Position numbers and translations under genes: made by a program
NCBI GenBank assembly: GCA_009843525.1
Contig: VYDH01000004.1
Coordinates: forward strand, 1-64,000
Length of the DNA stretch: 64,000 nucleotides
Origin: Acidimicrobiales bacterium
GTDB lineage: Bacteria; Actinomycetota; Acidimicrobiia; Acidimicrobiales; Poriferisodalaceae
Direction of reading: 5' to 3'
The notes under the pieces: model-generated
Databases searched by the model: none
What the model saw: the letters and a program-made list of their open reading frames with translations, nothing else
Told to the model about the DNA's origin: nothing
Part shown: one piece after another, positions 50,953 through 60,272 of the stretch
Numbering within the stretch: position 1 is the stretch's first letter
How the letters are laid out: every line of letters starts with the position of its first letter

Positions 50953-51579
50953 TCAGCCGGCGTCGGACCACAGCGTGGCTTCGTAGCCCGCTTCGAGGTC
51001 TTGGTCGATGGCGCTTGGTTCAGCCTGCAGCTCATGCTGGGAGGCAAGGATCTCGCCCGCCGTGGGCACCTCGCTATCCGGCCACGTCGACGTGTCCCAG
51101 AGGTTGGCGCGTATCAGCGCCTTCCCGCAGTGGAGAAAGCACTCGTCGACATCGACGACCACGGCCGTTTTGGGCACCCGATCCCCCACCGCTGTCGCCG
51201 CACAGACGTCGGGATCGGTCGTGAGCGAAGCAGCGCCGTTCACCCGCACAGTGTGATCGCTGCCGGGTACGAAGAAGATCAAGCCGACCTGGGGGTTGTC
51301 CAGGAAGTTGGTGTACGAGTCGAGCCGGTTGTTGCCGGCGAGATCGCCGAAGGCCAAGCGTGTGCCGTCATCGAGCACCCGGGCGAATCCCGGAGGCCCG
51401 CCACGGGGCGAAGCGTCGGTGCCGTCCGGGCCATGGGTCGCCAGCACGCACAGTGGCGACAACGCCAGGAACCGGGCCGATTCGGCATCGATGGCCGGCA
51501 CGTTCTTGTTGGCCACCAGCTTGGACGGCTGGCGGTAGATCTGACGCAGCGCCGAGGTGTCGCTGACTCGTCCGTTCAT
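50953..51579 (-). CDS. PPOX-class FMN-binding flavoprotein (MSMEG_1061-like)
   Basis: 208 residues from ATG 51579, with AAAGGGA before it. FLALSPLCVLATHGPDGTDASPRGGPPGFARVLDDGTRLAFGDLAGNNRLDSYTN is the split-barrel FMN-binding domain of the pyridoxamine-phosphate-oxidase-like MSMEG_1061 group. Actinobacterial members often reduce small molecules with F420 or FMN. The longer upstream frame gives an unrelated leader. It lies between the SDR and the DUF1697 genes. Confidence 0.82.
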   Translation of the reverse strand: MNGRVSDTSALRQIYRQPSKLVANKNVPAIDAESARFLALSPLCVLATHGPDGTDASPRGGPPGFARVLDDGTRLAFGDLAGNNRLDSYTNFLDNPQVGLIFFVPGSDHTVRVNGAASLTTDPDVCAATAVGDRVPKTAVVVDVDECFLHCGKALIRANLWDTSTWPDSEVPTAGEILASQHELQAEPSAIDQDLEAGYEATLWSDAG

Positions 51580-51774
51580 CGCCCGTCCCTTTCGCCGGCC
51601 GCAGTCTTGCCGCTCAGAGGTCACTTTGGTGGGCCTTCGATCCTTCGGCGCTCCGCAGCTCAGCAGTTCTGCCGGACGTGGTCTCTGAGTAGAAGGAGGG
51701 TGTGACATGTGTTCATGGCACCGACTGCCGCCGTCGCCCTACCGTTCGCTCATGACCGGAGTGACCCGCCAGCC

Positions 51775-52323
51775 ATGACCGCCCGCTGCGTCGTGCTGCC
51801 CAAAGGCATCAACGTGGGCGGGCACAACCGGGTCCCCATGGCCGAGCTGCGACCCAAGCTGGCCGAGGCCGGCTACGCCGATCCCGTCACGATCCTGCAG
51901 AGCGGCAACATCATCGTCACCGCCGAGATCGCCCCCGACCAGCCCAATGCCGACTCCGTGGCCGCCGCTGTCCGGCAACTCCTCGCCGACGAATTCGACG
52001 TCCACGTGCCCTGCGCAGCCCGCACCGCCGCCGAGATCGAAGCCATCCTCGAGCGCAACCCACTCGGCCACATCGCCGACGACGGCTCCCGCTACCTGGT
52101 CAACTTCCTGTCGGAAGCGCCACCCCCCGGCGCTATCCGTGAGCTCGCCGACGCCGACCACAGCCCCGAAGTCCTCCACATCGAGGGCACAGAGGCATAC
52201 GTCTGGGCACCCGATGGCATCAAGGCGCTGCGTCTGTCGTACTCGCACCTCGAGCGACATCTCGACGTCACCGCCACAGCCCGCAACTGGAACACGCTCG
52301 AACGCATCGCAGCCAAGCTCTAG
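51775..52323 (+). CDS. DUF1697 protein
   Basis: 182 residues from ATG 51775 (MTARCVVLPKGINVGGHNRVPMAELRPKLAEAGY). The opening and the later LQSGNIIV are the DUF1697 signature (family otherwise of unknown function). The in-frame start at 51709 gives 22 extra unrelated residues. It converges with the winged-helix/nucleotidyltransferase gene. Confidence 0.83.
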   Translation: MTARCVVLPKGINVGGHNRVPMAELRPKLAEAGYADPVTILQSGNIIVTAEIAPDQPNADSVAAAVRQLLADEFDVHVPCAARTAAEIEAILERNPLGHIADDGSRYLVNFLSEAPPPGAIRELADADHSPEVLHIEGTEAYVWAPDGIKALRLSYSHLERHLDVTATARNWNTLERIAAKL

Positions 52324-52355
52324 CCGAATCGCCGAAACGGTTGCCTTGAAGCCGT

Positions 52356-52946
52356 TCAGCCCTGACCAAGGTCGATCTGCACGAGCGGCCGGCTGACGAC
52401 GGTTGCGTGAAAGCTGCCGGTGCCGTCGTCGATCCAGCCGGCCGGGCGCACCGCGTCCTGGACGGGGCGGCCGAGTCGCTCCTCGGCTGCGGAGAGCGCT
52501 GCGTAGAGCCGGTCGCGGTCTGGTGAGCCCAGCACGAGAACGTCGATATCGGCAACGGGTCGGGTGCCCCCATCCTCAGACCAGCGGGCTGCCCACGATC
52601 CGTAGACATACGCAGCATCGATGCCGTCGACATCCGCCAGCACCTCCGCAAGCACGTGCGGGGGGCCGAACGCCCTCACCAGCACGTCGGCAAGGCCCCG
52701 GTAGTAGGGGCTGTCGGTATTCGCTCGCACAAGGCGGACGTTGCTGATCTTGCGGCTTGTGACGATGCCGGCAGCCTGCGCCCGCTCGATTTCTCTGTGC
52801 ACAGAGCTGATCGGCAGCCCCAGCATCGCGGCGATGTCGGTGACGCTGGCTTCGAGTTCGGGGTCGCCGAGCAGCCGGGCCAGAATCTCGCCCTGCTGGC
52901 GTGACCGCAACAGCGGCAACAGTGTCGGCGTCGCCGATTTACCCAT
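52356..52946 (-). CDS. Winged-helix / minimal nucleotidyltransferase fusion (MNT-HTH) regulator
   Basis: 196 residues. An N-terminal ArsR-like winged helix (SVTDIAAMLGLPISSVHREIERAQAAGIV) is joined to a minimal nucleotidyltransferase domain with the active-site GS...DxD pattern (YGSWAARW and ADIDVLVLG, near residues 115-140). Fusions of this type may be transcription regulators or the nucleotidylating antitoxin of an MNT/HEPN pair; no HEPN gene is seen here. The start lies inside an AT-rich region with two CC(A/T)7GG boxes and the divergent ABC-exporter gene begins 111 bases away. Confidence 0.8.
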   Translation of the reverse strand: MGKSATPTLLPLLRSRQQGEILARLLGDPELEASVTDIAAMLGLPISSVHREIERAQAAGIVTSRKISNVRLVRANTDSPYYRGLADVLVRAFGPPHVLAEVLADVDGIDAAYVYGSWAARWSEDGGTRPVADIDVLVLGSPDRDRLYAALSAAEERLGRPVQDAVRPAGWIDDGTGSFHATVVSRPLVQIDLGQG

Positions 52947-52974
52947 ATTTTGGAAACTATATCCCTATATATGG
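52943..52974. promoter_or_regulatory. Two AT-rich CC-W7-GG boxes, 21 bp apart
   Basis: CCATATTTTGG (52943-52953) and CCTATATATGG (52964-52974) each have CC and GG ends flanking seven A/T bases, with starts 21 bases apart, two helical turns. They sit on the start of the MNT-HTH gene, in the spacer shared with the ABC exporter, in an otherwise GC-rich region. A third weaker box CCGAATATGG lies at 52990-52999. The pattern fits an autoregulated operator; binding is inferred. Confidence 0.5.
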
Positions 52975-53057
52975 AATTATGAACTGCGCCCGAATATGGC
53001 CAGGCTCAATCAGAAAACGGCTTTGGCTGACGGGGCTGGGCGGCCAGACTGTCGGCT

Positions 53058-53954
53058 GTGACGCTGCTGGAGGTCGAGTCGCTGGCCAAGCGGTACGGCT
53101 CGATCGTCGCCGTCGACGACCTGTCGTTCTCGGTGGCACCTGGGGAGACGGTCGGGCTGCTGGGCCCCAACGGCGCCGGCAAGACCACCACGATGGGCTG
53201 CATCGTCGGCCTGCTGCAGCCCGACGGCGGGCAGATCGCTGTCGACGGGCTGGCGCCGAACGCGCCGCCGGTGAGCGCCATGGTCGGGTACGCGGCCCAG
53301 CGGACGGCGCTGTACCTGTCACTGCGGGTGTCGGACAACCTGTCCTACTTCGGCGGCCTCTACGGCCTGCGGGGCGGCTCGCTCACCAAGGCAACAGAGA
53401 AGATCGTCGACCTCTTCGATCTCGGCCCGCTGACCGATCGCAGGGTGAAGGACCTCAGCGTGGGCCAGCAGAAGCTGGTGCACCTGGCGACCGCCGTCAT
53501 CCACGAGCCCCGGCTGCTGCTGGTGGACGAGCCGACGGCCGGTCTCGACGTCTCGGCCCGCCAGCGGGTGATCGACGGCATCCGCCGGCTGGCGGCCCAG
53601 GGCACGGCGGTCATCTTCAGCACCCACTACCTCGAGGAAGCCGACGAGGCGTGCGACTCGCTGGTGATCATCGACCACGGCCGCCGGGTCGCGGCCGGGC
53701 CGCTCGCCGACCTGCTCGCAGCCGTCGCCGACCCCGCCACGGTCATCACGCTCGGCAGCGGCGAGACCGTGTCGTTCGACGACCGTGACCTGCTGGCGGC
53801 GATCAATTCCGTCGACCAGGACCAGATTGCCGAAGTGGTCGTCGAGCGGCCCTCGGTCCGCCGCCTGTACGAGCGGGTGATCGGCGGCGCCGACGGCAAC
53901 AGCGCCGACGGCAGCACCGCAGAAGTCACCCCCGGAAGCACCGCCGATGTCTAG
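53058..53954 (+). CDS. ABC exporter, ATP-binding protein
   Basis: 298 residues from GTG 53058. Walker A GPNGAGKTTT, signature LSVGQQKL, Walker B LLLVDEPTAGLD and switch FSTHYLEEADEA are intact. The C-terminus has an Asp/Ser/Thr-rich tail. The gene overlaps the permease gene by 8 bases. Together they form an ABC-2-type exporter, of the drug or polysaccharide/lipid type. Confidence 0.93.
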   Translation: MTLLEVESLAKRYGSIVAVDDLSFSVAPGETVGLLGPNGAGKTTTMGCIVGLLQPDGGQIAVDGLAPNAPPVSAMVGYAAQRTALYLSLRVSDNLSYFGGLYGLRGGSLTKATEKIVDLFDLGPLTDRRVKDLSVGQQKLVHLATAVIHEPRLLLVDEPTAGLDVSARQRVIDGIRRLAAQGTAVIFSTHYLEEADEACDSLVIIDHGRRVAAGPLADLLAAVADPATVITLGSGETVSFDDRDLLAAINSVDQDQIAEVVVERPSVRRLYERVIGGADGNSADGSTAEVTPGSTADV

Positions 53955-54675
53955 AACCCTCCTCGTCACCCGCAACGAGCTGCGCCTGCTGCGCCGCGAC
54001 CCCTTCCCCCTGTTCGTCCTCGTCGGCATGCCGGGGGTGCTGCTGTTCTTCGTGTCCGACGCGCTCATCGGCGGGCCGGCGCACTCGGTGCCCGCCCTGG
54101 CCTCGCTGTTCGCGCTGCTGGGCACCGGATCGATGGGGTTCTCGTTCTTCCGGGAGCACGGATGGGGCACCTGGGACCGGCTGCGCATCGCCCCGATCCG
54201 CACGATCGAGATCGTCACCGGCAAGGCCATCCCCATGCTCGCCGTGACCGCCGCCCAACAGCTCCTGCTGGTGGCCGTCGGCCTCGCCACCTTCGGCCTC
54301 GAGGTGCCCGGCGGCGCAGCGCAGCTCGTCATCACAGCGCTGGCCTGCGCGGCCGCCTACGTCACCCTCGCGATCGCAATGACCTCGCTGTGCCGCACCA
54401 TGTCGCAGCTCAATGCCGCCTCGATGCTTGGCACCATGGCCGTCGCAGGCGCCGGCGGCGCCATCGCCCAGATCACCACGCTGCCGGACTGGGTGCAGAC
54501 CATCGCCCCCGCCAGCCCCGTCTACTGGGCGATCGACGCCTACCGCAGCGTGCTCGCCGGCGAGCAGGGCTTCGGCCGTGCCATCGCCATGCTGCTCGGC
54601 TTCACGGCCCTGTTCATCGCCATCACCCTCTGGCGATTCCGAGCCGACAAGCCCAAAGACTGGCTCGGCGAGTAG
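53947..54675 (+). CDS. ABC-2-type permease
   Basis: 242 residues from ATG 53947, overlapping the ATPase gene. Six hydrophobic segments and the typical N-terminal motif (RNELRLLRRDPFPLFVLVGMPGVLLF) of ABC-2 transporters. A cytoplasmic loop with GTWDRLRIAPI follows helix 2. It is the membrane partner of the preceding ATPase. Confidence 0.88.
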   Translation: MSRTLLVTRNELRLLRRDPFPLFVLVGMPGVLLFFVSDALIGGPAHSVPALASLFALLGTGSMGFSFFREHGWGTWDRLRIAPIRTIEIVTGKAIPMLAVTAAQQLLLVAVGLATFGLEVPGGAAQLVITALACAAAYVTLAIAMTSLCRTMSQLNAASMLGTMAVAGAGGAIAQITTLPDWVQTIAPASPVYWAIDAYRSVLAGEQGFGRAIAMLLGFTALFIAITLWRFRADKPKDWLGE

Positions 54676-54703
54676 TCCAGCGGCCGAAACGCGAACCGCC
54701 CGG

Positions 54704-57700
54704 CTACTCGTCGCTGGCCTCAGTGAAATCGAGGTCGTAGTTGAAGTACGCGCCGTCCCCGAATCTCCACTCGCTCCACACCTCCAGCAGGTGCATGCCG
54801 GTGCGCTCGGCGGTGTAGAAGCGCCGGTCGCCGTAGAAATCCGCAAGGTCGTCTTCGGACATGCCGTCCAGCCTGTTGCCGTCGTCGTCACGCAGCCGCA
54901 TGCGGGGGACGCGTCCGTCCCAACGCCAGTCGCTCCACGGGTAGGTAACCCTCCACATCTCCAACTGGTATCGCTGGCCTTCCTCCAGATACACCCAGTA
55001 CCAGTCCGCATCCCCTGGGGGTACGTGTCCGAACGCGGTGTCGCCGAGCGCCACATACGCGTGGGTGCGCGCGCCGTCGGGATGGTCGGTGCCGTAACCG
55101 GGCGGCTCTGAGACGCTCACCAGCGGCCGTTCGACGACCGTCACCCGGTAGGTGCCCCGCTCGCCCCCGGCTGAGCCCGCTGCGATGTAGTAGGTGCCGC
55201 CGGTGTCCACCGTCAACAGCAAGAAGCTGTCCAGCGCCGCGCCGGAGTCGGCATCGCTCGTGCCGGCCACCAGCGTCCCCGTGCTGTCCATCACCCCGTA
55301 CAGGTGCGGATCGGGCAGGGTGCCCCGGCGGCGCCCGCGGCCGTCGAGCCACACGAAGTACTCCTGGTCGGCCTCAAGGGTGACTGCGAACCAGTCCTGG
55401 TCGCCCAGGTACTGCACCTGCCCGTCCACGCTGCCGCCCACGGCGACCGTGCCAGCAGTCGTGGCGTCGCCCGCGAAGTCGTCGGTGAACCCGGCGCTCA
55501 CGTCGGCTACCGACACCTGGTAGGTGCCCACCTCGCCAGACCCGACATCGATGTAGTAGGTGCCCGCGGTCGACACCTCGAAGATCAGCTCGGCGTCCGC
55601 GCCGTGACCGCTGTCGGCATCAGCAGTGTCCGCGACCATCGTCCCGACGCTGTCCATCACCCCGTACAGGTGCGGGTCGGCCAGCGTGCCGTTCTTGCTC
55701 GGGGCGCCCTGCACCTCCAGCCAGTAGGTCGTGTTCGCCGCCAGGGTCACCGCCAGCCAGTCCCGGTCGCCGCGGTAGTCCACCTCTGCAGACGTCGCTC
55801 CCCCGTCCACCGCAACCGTGCCGCTGGTAGCGGTGCCGGCTGAATAGTCGTCGACGCCGGCCGTCAGCTCGTAGGTGCCCCGCCCGCTGTTGCCGGTGCC
55901 CACCGCGACGTAGTAGGAGCCGGCAGACGCAGGCTCGAACACCACCTGTGCATCCGTGCCCACGCCGCCATCAGCGTCGGCGGTGTCCGCAACCAGCGTG
56001 CCGGCGCTGTCGAACACCCCGTACAGGTGGGGATCGGTCAGCGTCCCCCGGCCGGTCGAGGCGCCTTTGGCCATGAACCAGTAGCTGTGCCCGGCCGCCA
56101 GGGTGACTTCGAACCAGTCCTGGTCGTCGCCGATCTCCATGTCGCCCGCAGCGGCAGCCCCGCCGACCGTGACCACGCCCGTCGTGGACGTGCTGGCCGC
56201 AAAGTCGTCGACCACCTCGCTCACCGCCAGGTTGTAGATGCCCAGACCCGACGCCGCCGCGCCGGCGATCACGAAGTACTTGCCCGAAGCGGTGGGCCGG
56301 TACCACACGGCGCTGTTGTTGCCGGTACCGCTGCTGTCGTCGGAGGTGTTCGCCACTGCGGTGCCGTCTTCGAGCGTGATGCCCCAGATCTTCGGATCCT
56401 CCAGCGTGCCGGAGGCGGGCGTGCCCGGCGGGCTGTCGACCCCCAACAGCTCGATCACGTACGCCGTGCCGGCTACCAGATCCACCGCGAACCAGTCCCG
56501 GTCGTTGGCGAAGTCGACCCGCGCCCGGGTGCTGCCGCCGACCGACACCGCCCCCGTCGAGCTCACATCGGCGGAGTGATCGCCCGACAGCACCACCTTG
56601 TATTCATGGACATATCCCGTCACGTCATCGGACACCGACACCGTCACCTCGGTCAGCCCGTGCTCGGCGACGTCGATCTGGTGGCCTGCCGTGTTCGTGT
56701 CGGCATCGGCCGGCGAGATCGCAACCCCGAACGCCGGATCTGCGGTCTTCGCCTCGGCCGCCACCGTCACCTGCGCGCCGGTGCGATCCATCTCGTAGAG
56801 GAAGGTCTCCGACGAGAACGACGGCACCGAGCTGCCGTCCACGGTCAACGAGGCCAGCAGCGGCGCCGAGGAGCCGACGTAGTCGCTCACCGCGACATCG
56901 ATTCTGAAGAGCCGCCGGCGGCCGTCGAGGCTGTAGTGCTGGATGGCCTCGATGAGATAGGTGCCCGCTTCCAGTCTCGTTCTGAGGCGCCCGTGATCGG
57001 GGCACGGGATGTCGAAGTACGCGAGGCACTCGTCGTTGTCGTAGTCGGCGTGATCGAAGTAGTGCGCTAGCTGCGTGCCGTCAGAGGAGCGCACCACGGT
57101 GTGGGTGCTGGTCGTCCACCAATCCGCGTGCCCAGGCTGCCTGGTATCGAGACGGATCGTCACGTCGCTGATCCGGGGCAGCGTCAATTCGTAGAAGTGC
57201 GCGTTCCCGGTCGTCGTTATCCCAGCGGGGAGATGGCTGATCCACTGCGGATACTCGAAGAGCGACGTGCAGCTCGGCACGAAGCGGCCCGACGCTGTGA
57301 GCGTGCCGTCGCCTTGATCTTGCAGATGTTCGAGCTCGCAGCCTGCGGGGAGGATCGCCGAGAGCGGGCTGTCGCGCGAGACGGTGATGATGTAGGCGTT
57401 GACGGCGTTCTGGGCGTTGCGGGCGATGACGGCAATGACGGTCTGGGTGGGGACGCCGTCGGGGCCGGGCTCGGCCAGGTTGACCTGGTGGCCGTCGGTG
57501 CCGGAGTCGGCGTCGGCGGGGGTGACGATGTAGGTGGTGCCTGCGGGGGCGGTGGCGTTGACGGTGACAGTGGCGACGTCGGCCGCGACTTCTGCGGTGT
57601 AGGCGGTGGTGCCTGCGGCGAACGCCGGACTGAGGGTGGTGTCGGCGAGGGTGATGCTGTCGAGCGTGGGCAGGTTGGTGTGGCGGGTGAAGATGCCGGA

Positions 57701-59671
57701 GGACCGCAGCCGTCCTGGTTCGAGGCTGACCTGCGATTGCTTGCCGGGCGTCTGGGAGTAGCGCGGGGTTGCGCCTGATGCCTGCCGGCTGATGAGGATG
57801 ACGTAGGCCCGCTGTCGCAGCCCGTCGGCGGAGGTGACGATCACCAGCACCAACGTGTCGCCTTCGGCGGCGAGGGGAGCTTGGTGGCCGCCTTCGACCG
57901 GGTCACCGTCGTCGAGGTCCGGGGTGAGGGTCGGGTCGTCGCCGTGCAACGTGATGACCTGCACGGTGGCGTCAGTGTCGTGCAGGCCGGTGATGATCGT
58001 GGCGGTGTCAGCGTCTGGGTCAGCGGTGGTCTCGTAGCGGGTGGTTGCGGGATCGAATCCCAGGTCGTCGACGCCGTCGACGGCGAGGCCGTTCAGCTTC
58101 GGCGGCTCCGAGCCCTGCTCTGAGGGACCCGCTCCGGGGACGTCGACCACCGCCCAGTAGGTCCGCTCGGCGCCGTCGGCGGCGACGACGGTCACCGCGA
58201 TCACGGTCTGCGCGCCCTGCGCGAGTGCGACTTGGTGCCCCGTGGCGACGGAGTCTGCGTCTGCGGGCGAGACGGTCGCCACCGATGAAGAATTGGCGGG
58301 ACCCGCCTCCACCGTGATCTGCTGGGTTCCCGCCGGCGCGGTCGCCGAGTACAGCGTCACCTCGGGATCGAATGCGGGTGACAGCGCTAGCGAGCCCACA
58401 GTCAGCGACGCAAGTCGCGTTGTGGCCCCAGGCCCTCCGATGTTGGCCTGGGGAGAGTTGCGCAGCATGCGCCCGTCGGCGGAGCACACCGAGGCGGCCG
58501 ACGCGCAGTCGGCTGGCGCGGCGAGCGCCACGGTCACGTCGCCGGGTCCGTCGGGCGTCACGGCGAGCTCCCAGGTCTTGCCGACGGGTGAGACTTCCGA
58601 CACGGCCGCCAGCGAACCGCCGGTCACCGTCAGCGCATCGGCGAGCGATCCCGAGACGACGCCGACGTCGTCCTCGTCGAAGTTGAGCCGCAGCGTGAAC
58701 TGCGACGATCCGTCGTGCGCGTCGGGCACCCGGGAGAACCACGCGCCCGGCGGCGCCGTGCCCCGCTCGGGGAGGGCGTCGGCGCCCGCGCTGAGCGACA
58801 CGTCGAGCGCGTCGCCTACCGAGCCGGTCAGCAGGCCGTCGGAGGGCCACCAGTACGTGCCGCGCAGCGGCAACCCGGCAGGCACCTGGCTCTGCGAGCC
58901 GACGAACTGCTCGCCGTCGATCTCGAGCACGAACTCGGTGTCCAGCGAGCTGCGCAGGCCTAGGTACAGGCCGCCGGCGATCTCCGCGAGCAAGATGACC
59001 CCATAGGACGACCCGTCGACTTCGAAGCTCTCCGAGGTCAGTGAACCGAAATTCGCCCAGCGCGAGTAGCCGACCGTGCCATCGGTCGCCCCCACGTCCA
59101 GCACCGCCGTCCACGCCTCGACAAGGTCCGTGCCAGTGCCCAGATCCGTCTCGGCGCCCGGGTCCGTCTCGGTGCCCGGGTCCGTGCGAGCGCCGACGGG
59201 GTCCCCGACCGGCTCCGACAGCTTCAGTTTCATCCGGTACCGCACCGGGCTGGAGGACTCCACCCGCACCTCATAGGTGCCCGCCGCCAAGGTGACGCTG
59301 AACCGCTCGTCAGAACGCCCCAGCTCTGTGCCCGAGCCCAGCAGATCGCCCCCGGCGCTTTCCAAGTACACGTCCGCATTGGCGGTCAGCAGCCGCAGCA
59401 CCACCTCCACCGACTTCGGCGACGACAGCTCGAACCGGTACCGCTCCACACCGCCCGCCGCGTCGTCGATCGTGCTGTTGACAACGGTCTTGGCCTCATC
59501 AGTGATGTCACCCAGCTCCACCGCCTCGGGATCGTCGCGCAGCTGCAGCTCCGGCGAAGCACCCATCGGCGACGCCAACGGCCCCAGCACCGCCGCCGCA
59601 CCCACCAGCACCGCGACCCCAGCCCTCAAGAGCCGCGACCCGCGGCCCCACCAAGCAGCAGCGGCCCCCAT
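54704..59671 (-). CDS. Large secreted multidomain protein: SwmB-like, cadherin-like and PPC-type repeats
   Basis: 1655 residues. Signal peptide residues 1-38 (RAGVAVLVGAAAVLGPLA, then ASP). A PPC-like region near 40-170; an Asp/Glu/Thr-Gly-rich linker near 170-185; a SwmB-like domain near 315-410 (CASAASVCSADGRML); four cadherin-like b-sandwich domains from about 423, 530, 673 and 940; then four tandem 120-residue PPC-type domains (about 1035-1510) with DWF.VTL and DPHLYGV, and a fifth, divergent one ending at 1655. No enzyme motif is seen, and no C-terminal anchor or sorting signal, so it is probably secreted or surface-held by its own domains. It is convergent with the ABC exporter genes. 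Confidence 0.85.
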   Translation of the reverse strand: MGAAAAWWGRGSRLLRAGVAVLVGAAAVLGPLASPMGASPELQLRDDPEAVELGDITDEAKTVVNSTIDDAAGGVERYRFELSSPKSVEVVLRLLTANADVYLESAGGDLLGSGTELGRSDERFSVTLAAGTYEVRVESSSPVRYRMKLKLSEPVGDPVGARTDPGTETDPGAETDLGTGTDLVEAWTAVLDVGATDGTVGYSRWANFGSLTSESFEVDGSSYGVILLAEIAGGLYLGLRSSLDTEFVLEIDGEQFVGSQSQVPAGLPLRGTYWWPSDGLLTGSVGDALDVSLSAGADALPERGTAPPGAWFSRVPDAHDGSSQFTLRLNFDEDDVGVVSGSLADALTVTGGSLAAVSEVSPVGKTWELAVTPDGPGDVTVALAAPADCASAASVCSADGRMLRNSPQANIGGPGATTRLASLTVGSLALSPAFDPEVTLYSATAPAGTQQITVEAGPANSSSVATVSPADADSVATGHQVALAQGAQTVIAVTVVAADGAERTYWAVVDVPGAGPSEQGSEPPKLNGLAVDGVDDLGFDPATTRYETTADPDADTATIITGLHDTDATVQVITLHGDDPTLTPDLDDGDPVEGGHQAPLAAEGDTLVLVIVTSADGLRQRAYVILISRQASGATPRYSQTPGKQSQVSLEPGRLRSSGIFTRHTNLPTLDSITLADTTLSPAFAAGTTAYTAEVAADVATVTVNATAPAGTTYIVTPADADSGTDGHQVNLAEPGPDGVPTQTVIAVIARNAQNAVNAYIITVSRDSPLSAILPAGCELEHLQDQGDGTLTASGRFVPSCTSLFEYPQWISHLPAGITTTGNAHFYELTLPRISDVTIRLDTRQPGHADWWTTSTHTVVRSSDGTQLAHYFDHADYDNDECLAYFDIPCPDHGRLRTRLEAGTYLIEAIQHYSLDGRRRLFRIDVAVSDYVGSSAPLLASLTVDGSSVPSFSSETFLYEMDRTGAQVTVAAEAKTADPAFGVAISPADADTNTAGHQIDVAEHGLTEVTVSVSDDVTGYVHEYKVVLSGDHSADVSSTGAVSVGGSTRARVDFANDRDWFAVDLVAGTAYVIELLGVDSPPGTPASGTLEDPKIWGITLEDGTAVANTSDDSSGTGNNSAVWYRPTASGKYFVIAGAAASGLGIYNLAVSEVVDDFAASTSTTGVVTVGGAAAAGDMEIGDDQDWFEVTLAAGHSYWFMAKGASTGRGTLTDPHLYGVFDSAGTLVADTADADGGVGTDAQVVFEPASAGSYYVAVGTGNSGRGTYELTAGVDDYSAGTATSGTVAVDGGATSAEVDYRGDRDWLAVTLAANTTYWLEVQGAPSKNGTLADPHLYGVMDSVGTMVADTADADSGHGADAELIFEVSTAGTYYIDVGSGEVGTYQVSVADVSAGFTDDFAGDATTAGTVAVGGSVDGQVQYLGDQDWFAVTLEADQEYFVWLDGRGRRRGTLPDPHLYGVMDSTGTLVAGTSDADSGAALDSFLLLTVDTGGTYYIAAGSAGGERGTYRVTVVERPLVSVSEPPGYGTDHPDGARTHAYVALGDTAFGHVPPGDADWYWVYLEEGQRYQLEMWRVTYPWSDWRWDGRVPRMRLRDDDGNRLDGMSEDDLADFYGDRRFYTAERTGMHLLEVWSEWRFGDGAYFNYDLDFTEASDE
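55292..56032 (-). repeat. Coding repeat in the PPC-type array
   Basis: CACCCCGTACAGGTGCGG recurs at 55292-55309 and 55658-55675, and with one change at 56015-56032, spacings of 366 and 357 bases. It marks the conserved DPHLYGV segment of consecutive 120-residue domains; a more diverged fourth unit lies farther upstream in the gene near 56380. Near-identity at DNA level suggests recent duplication or homogenisation. Confidence 0.7.
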
Positions 59672-59682
59672 TCAGACTGATT

Positions 59683-59696
59683 GTAGTTACCACTAC
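59683..59696. promoter_or_regulatory. GTAGT-TACC-ACTAC dyad before the giant gene
   Basis: A perfect 5-bp inverted repeat 11 bases before the ATG at 59671, covering the place where a ribosome site should be. It may be an operator or an mRNA hairpin limiting translation. No good Shine-Dalgarno lies between it and the ATG. Confidence 0.35.
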
Positions 59697-59875
59697 TAGA
59701 CAGCCAGGGGACAGAACCCCTAACCACTCCCCCGTCAAACAGCGCTCACCGGCGGCCTCTGCGCTCCTCAGAAGAGCCGCGGCCCGGACCCAGTGCTGGA
59801 GGAATTCTCAGCAAGATCGGGCACCAGCTAGCCTGTCTAGTGCGGTTGACACACAATCGGCGACGAGTTGAGGCG

Positions 59876-60250
59876 ATGACTACCTATGCAGTGACGTACC
59901 GGCGCGACCCCGGCTACGACGCTTGGCTCGTCGACATCGACGGCACGGACGACGTCCACACGTTCGGCCGGAATCTCGACGAAGCGGCAACGAATGCCCG
60001 CGAGGCCATTGCTGTCACCGTCGATGTCCCCGAATCCGCTGTGGAGCTCGACGAGCGCATCGACGTTGCGGACGTCGATGTCGAGGAACTGGTACGCCTG
60101 CGCGACCAGGCACTGGAGGCCCACGAGATCTACCTGGCTCGTCAACGCGCCGCAGCGCTGCGCCTCACCGATGCCGGTGTCTCACGCCGTGATGCGGCCC
60201 GTCTGCTGGGCGTGTCCCACCAACGGGTGCAGCAACTCGTCGCCGGCTGA
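59876..60250 (+). CDS. HicB-like protein with C-terminal helix-turn-helix
   Basis: 124 residues from ATG 59876. The N-terminal degenerate RNase-H-like HicB fold (TTYAVTYRRDPGYDAWLVDIDG) is followed by a helical linker and a C-terminal helix-turn-helix (SRRDAARLLGVSHQRVQQLV). HicB proteins neutralise HicA mRNA-interferases, but no HicA gene is seen here, so it may be a stand-alone regulator. TTGACA lies 25 bases before the start. It is convergent with the XRE gene. Confidence 0.72.
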   Translation: MTTYAVTYRRDPGYDAWLVDIDGTDDVHTFGRNLDEAATNAREAIAVTVDVPESAVELDERIDVADVDVEELVRLRDQALEAHEIYLARQRAAALRLTDAGVSRRDAARLLGVSHQRVQQLVAG

Positions 60251-60272
60251 CCTAAGCGACTCGCAGGAAGGC

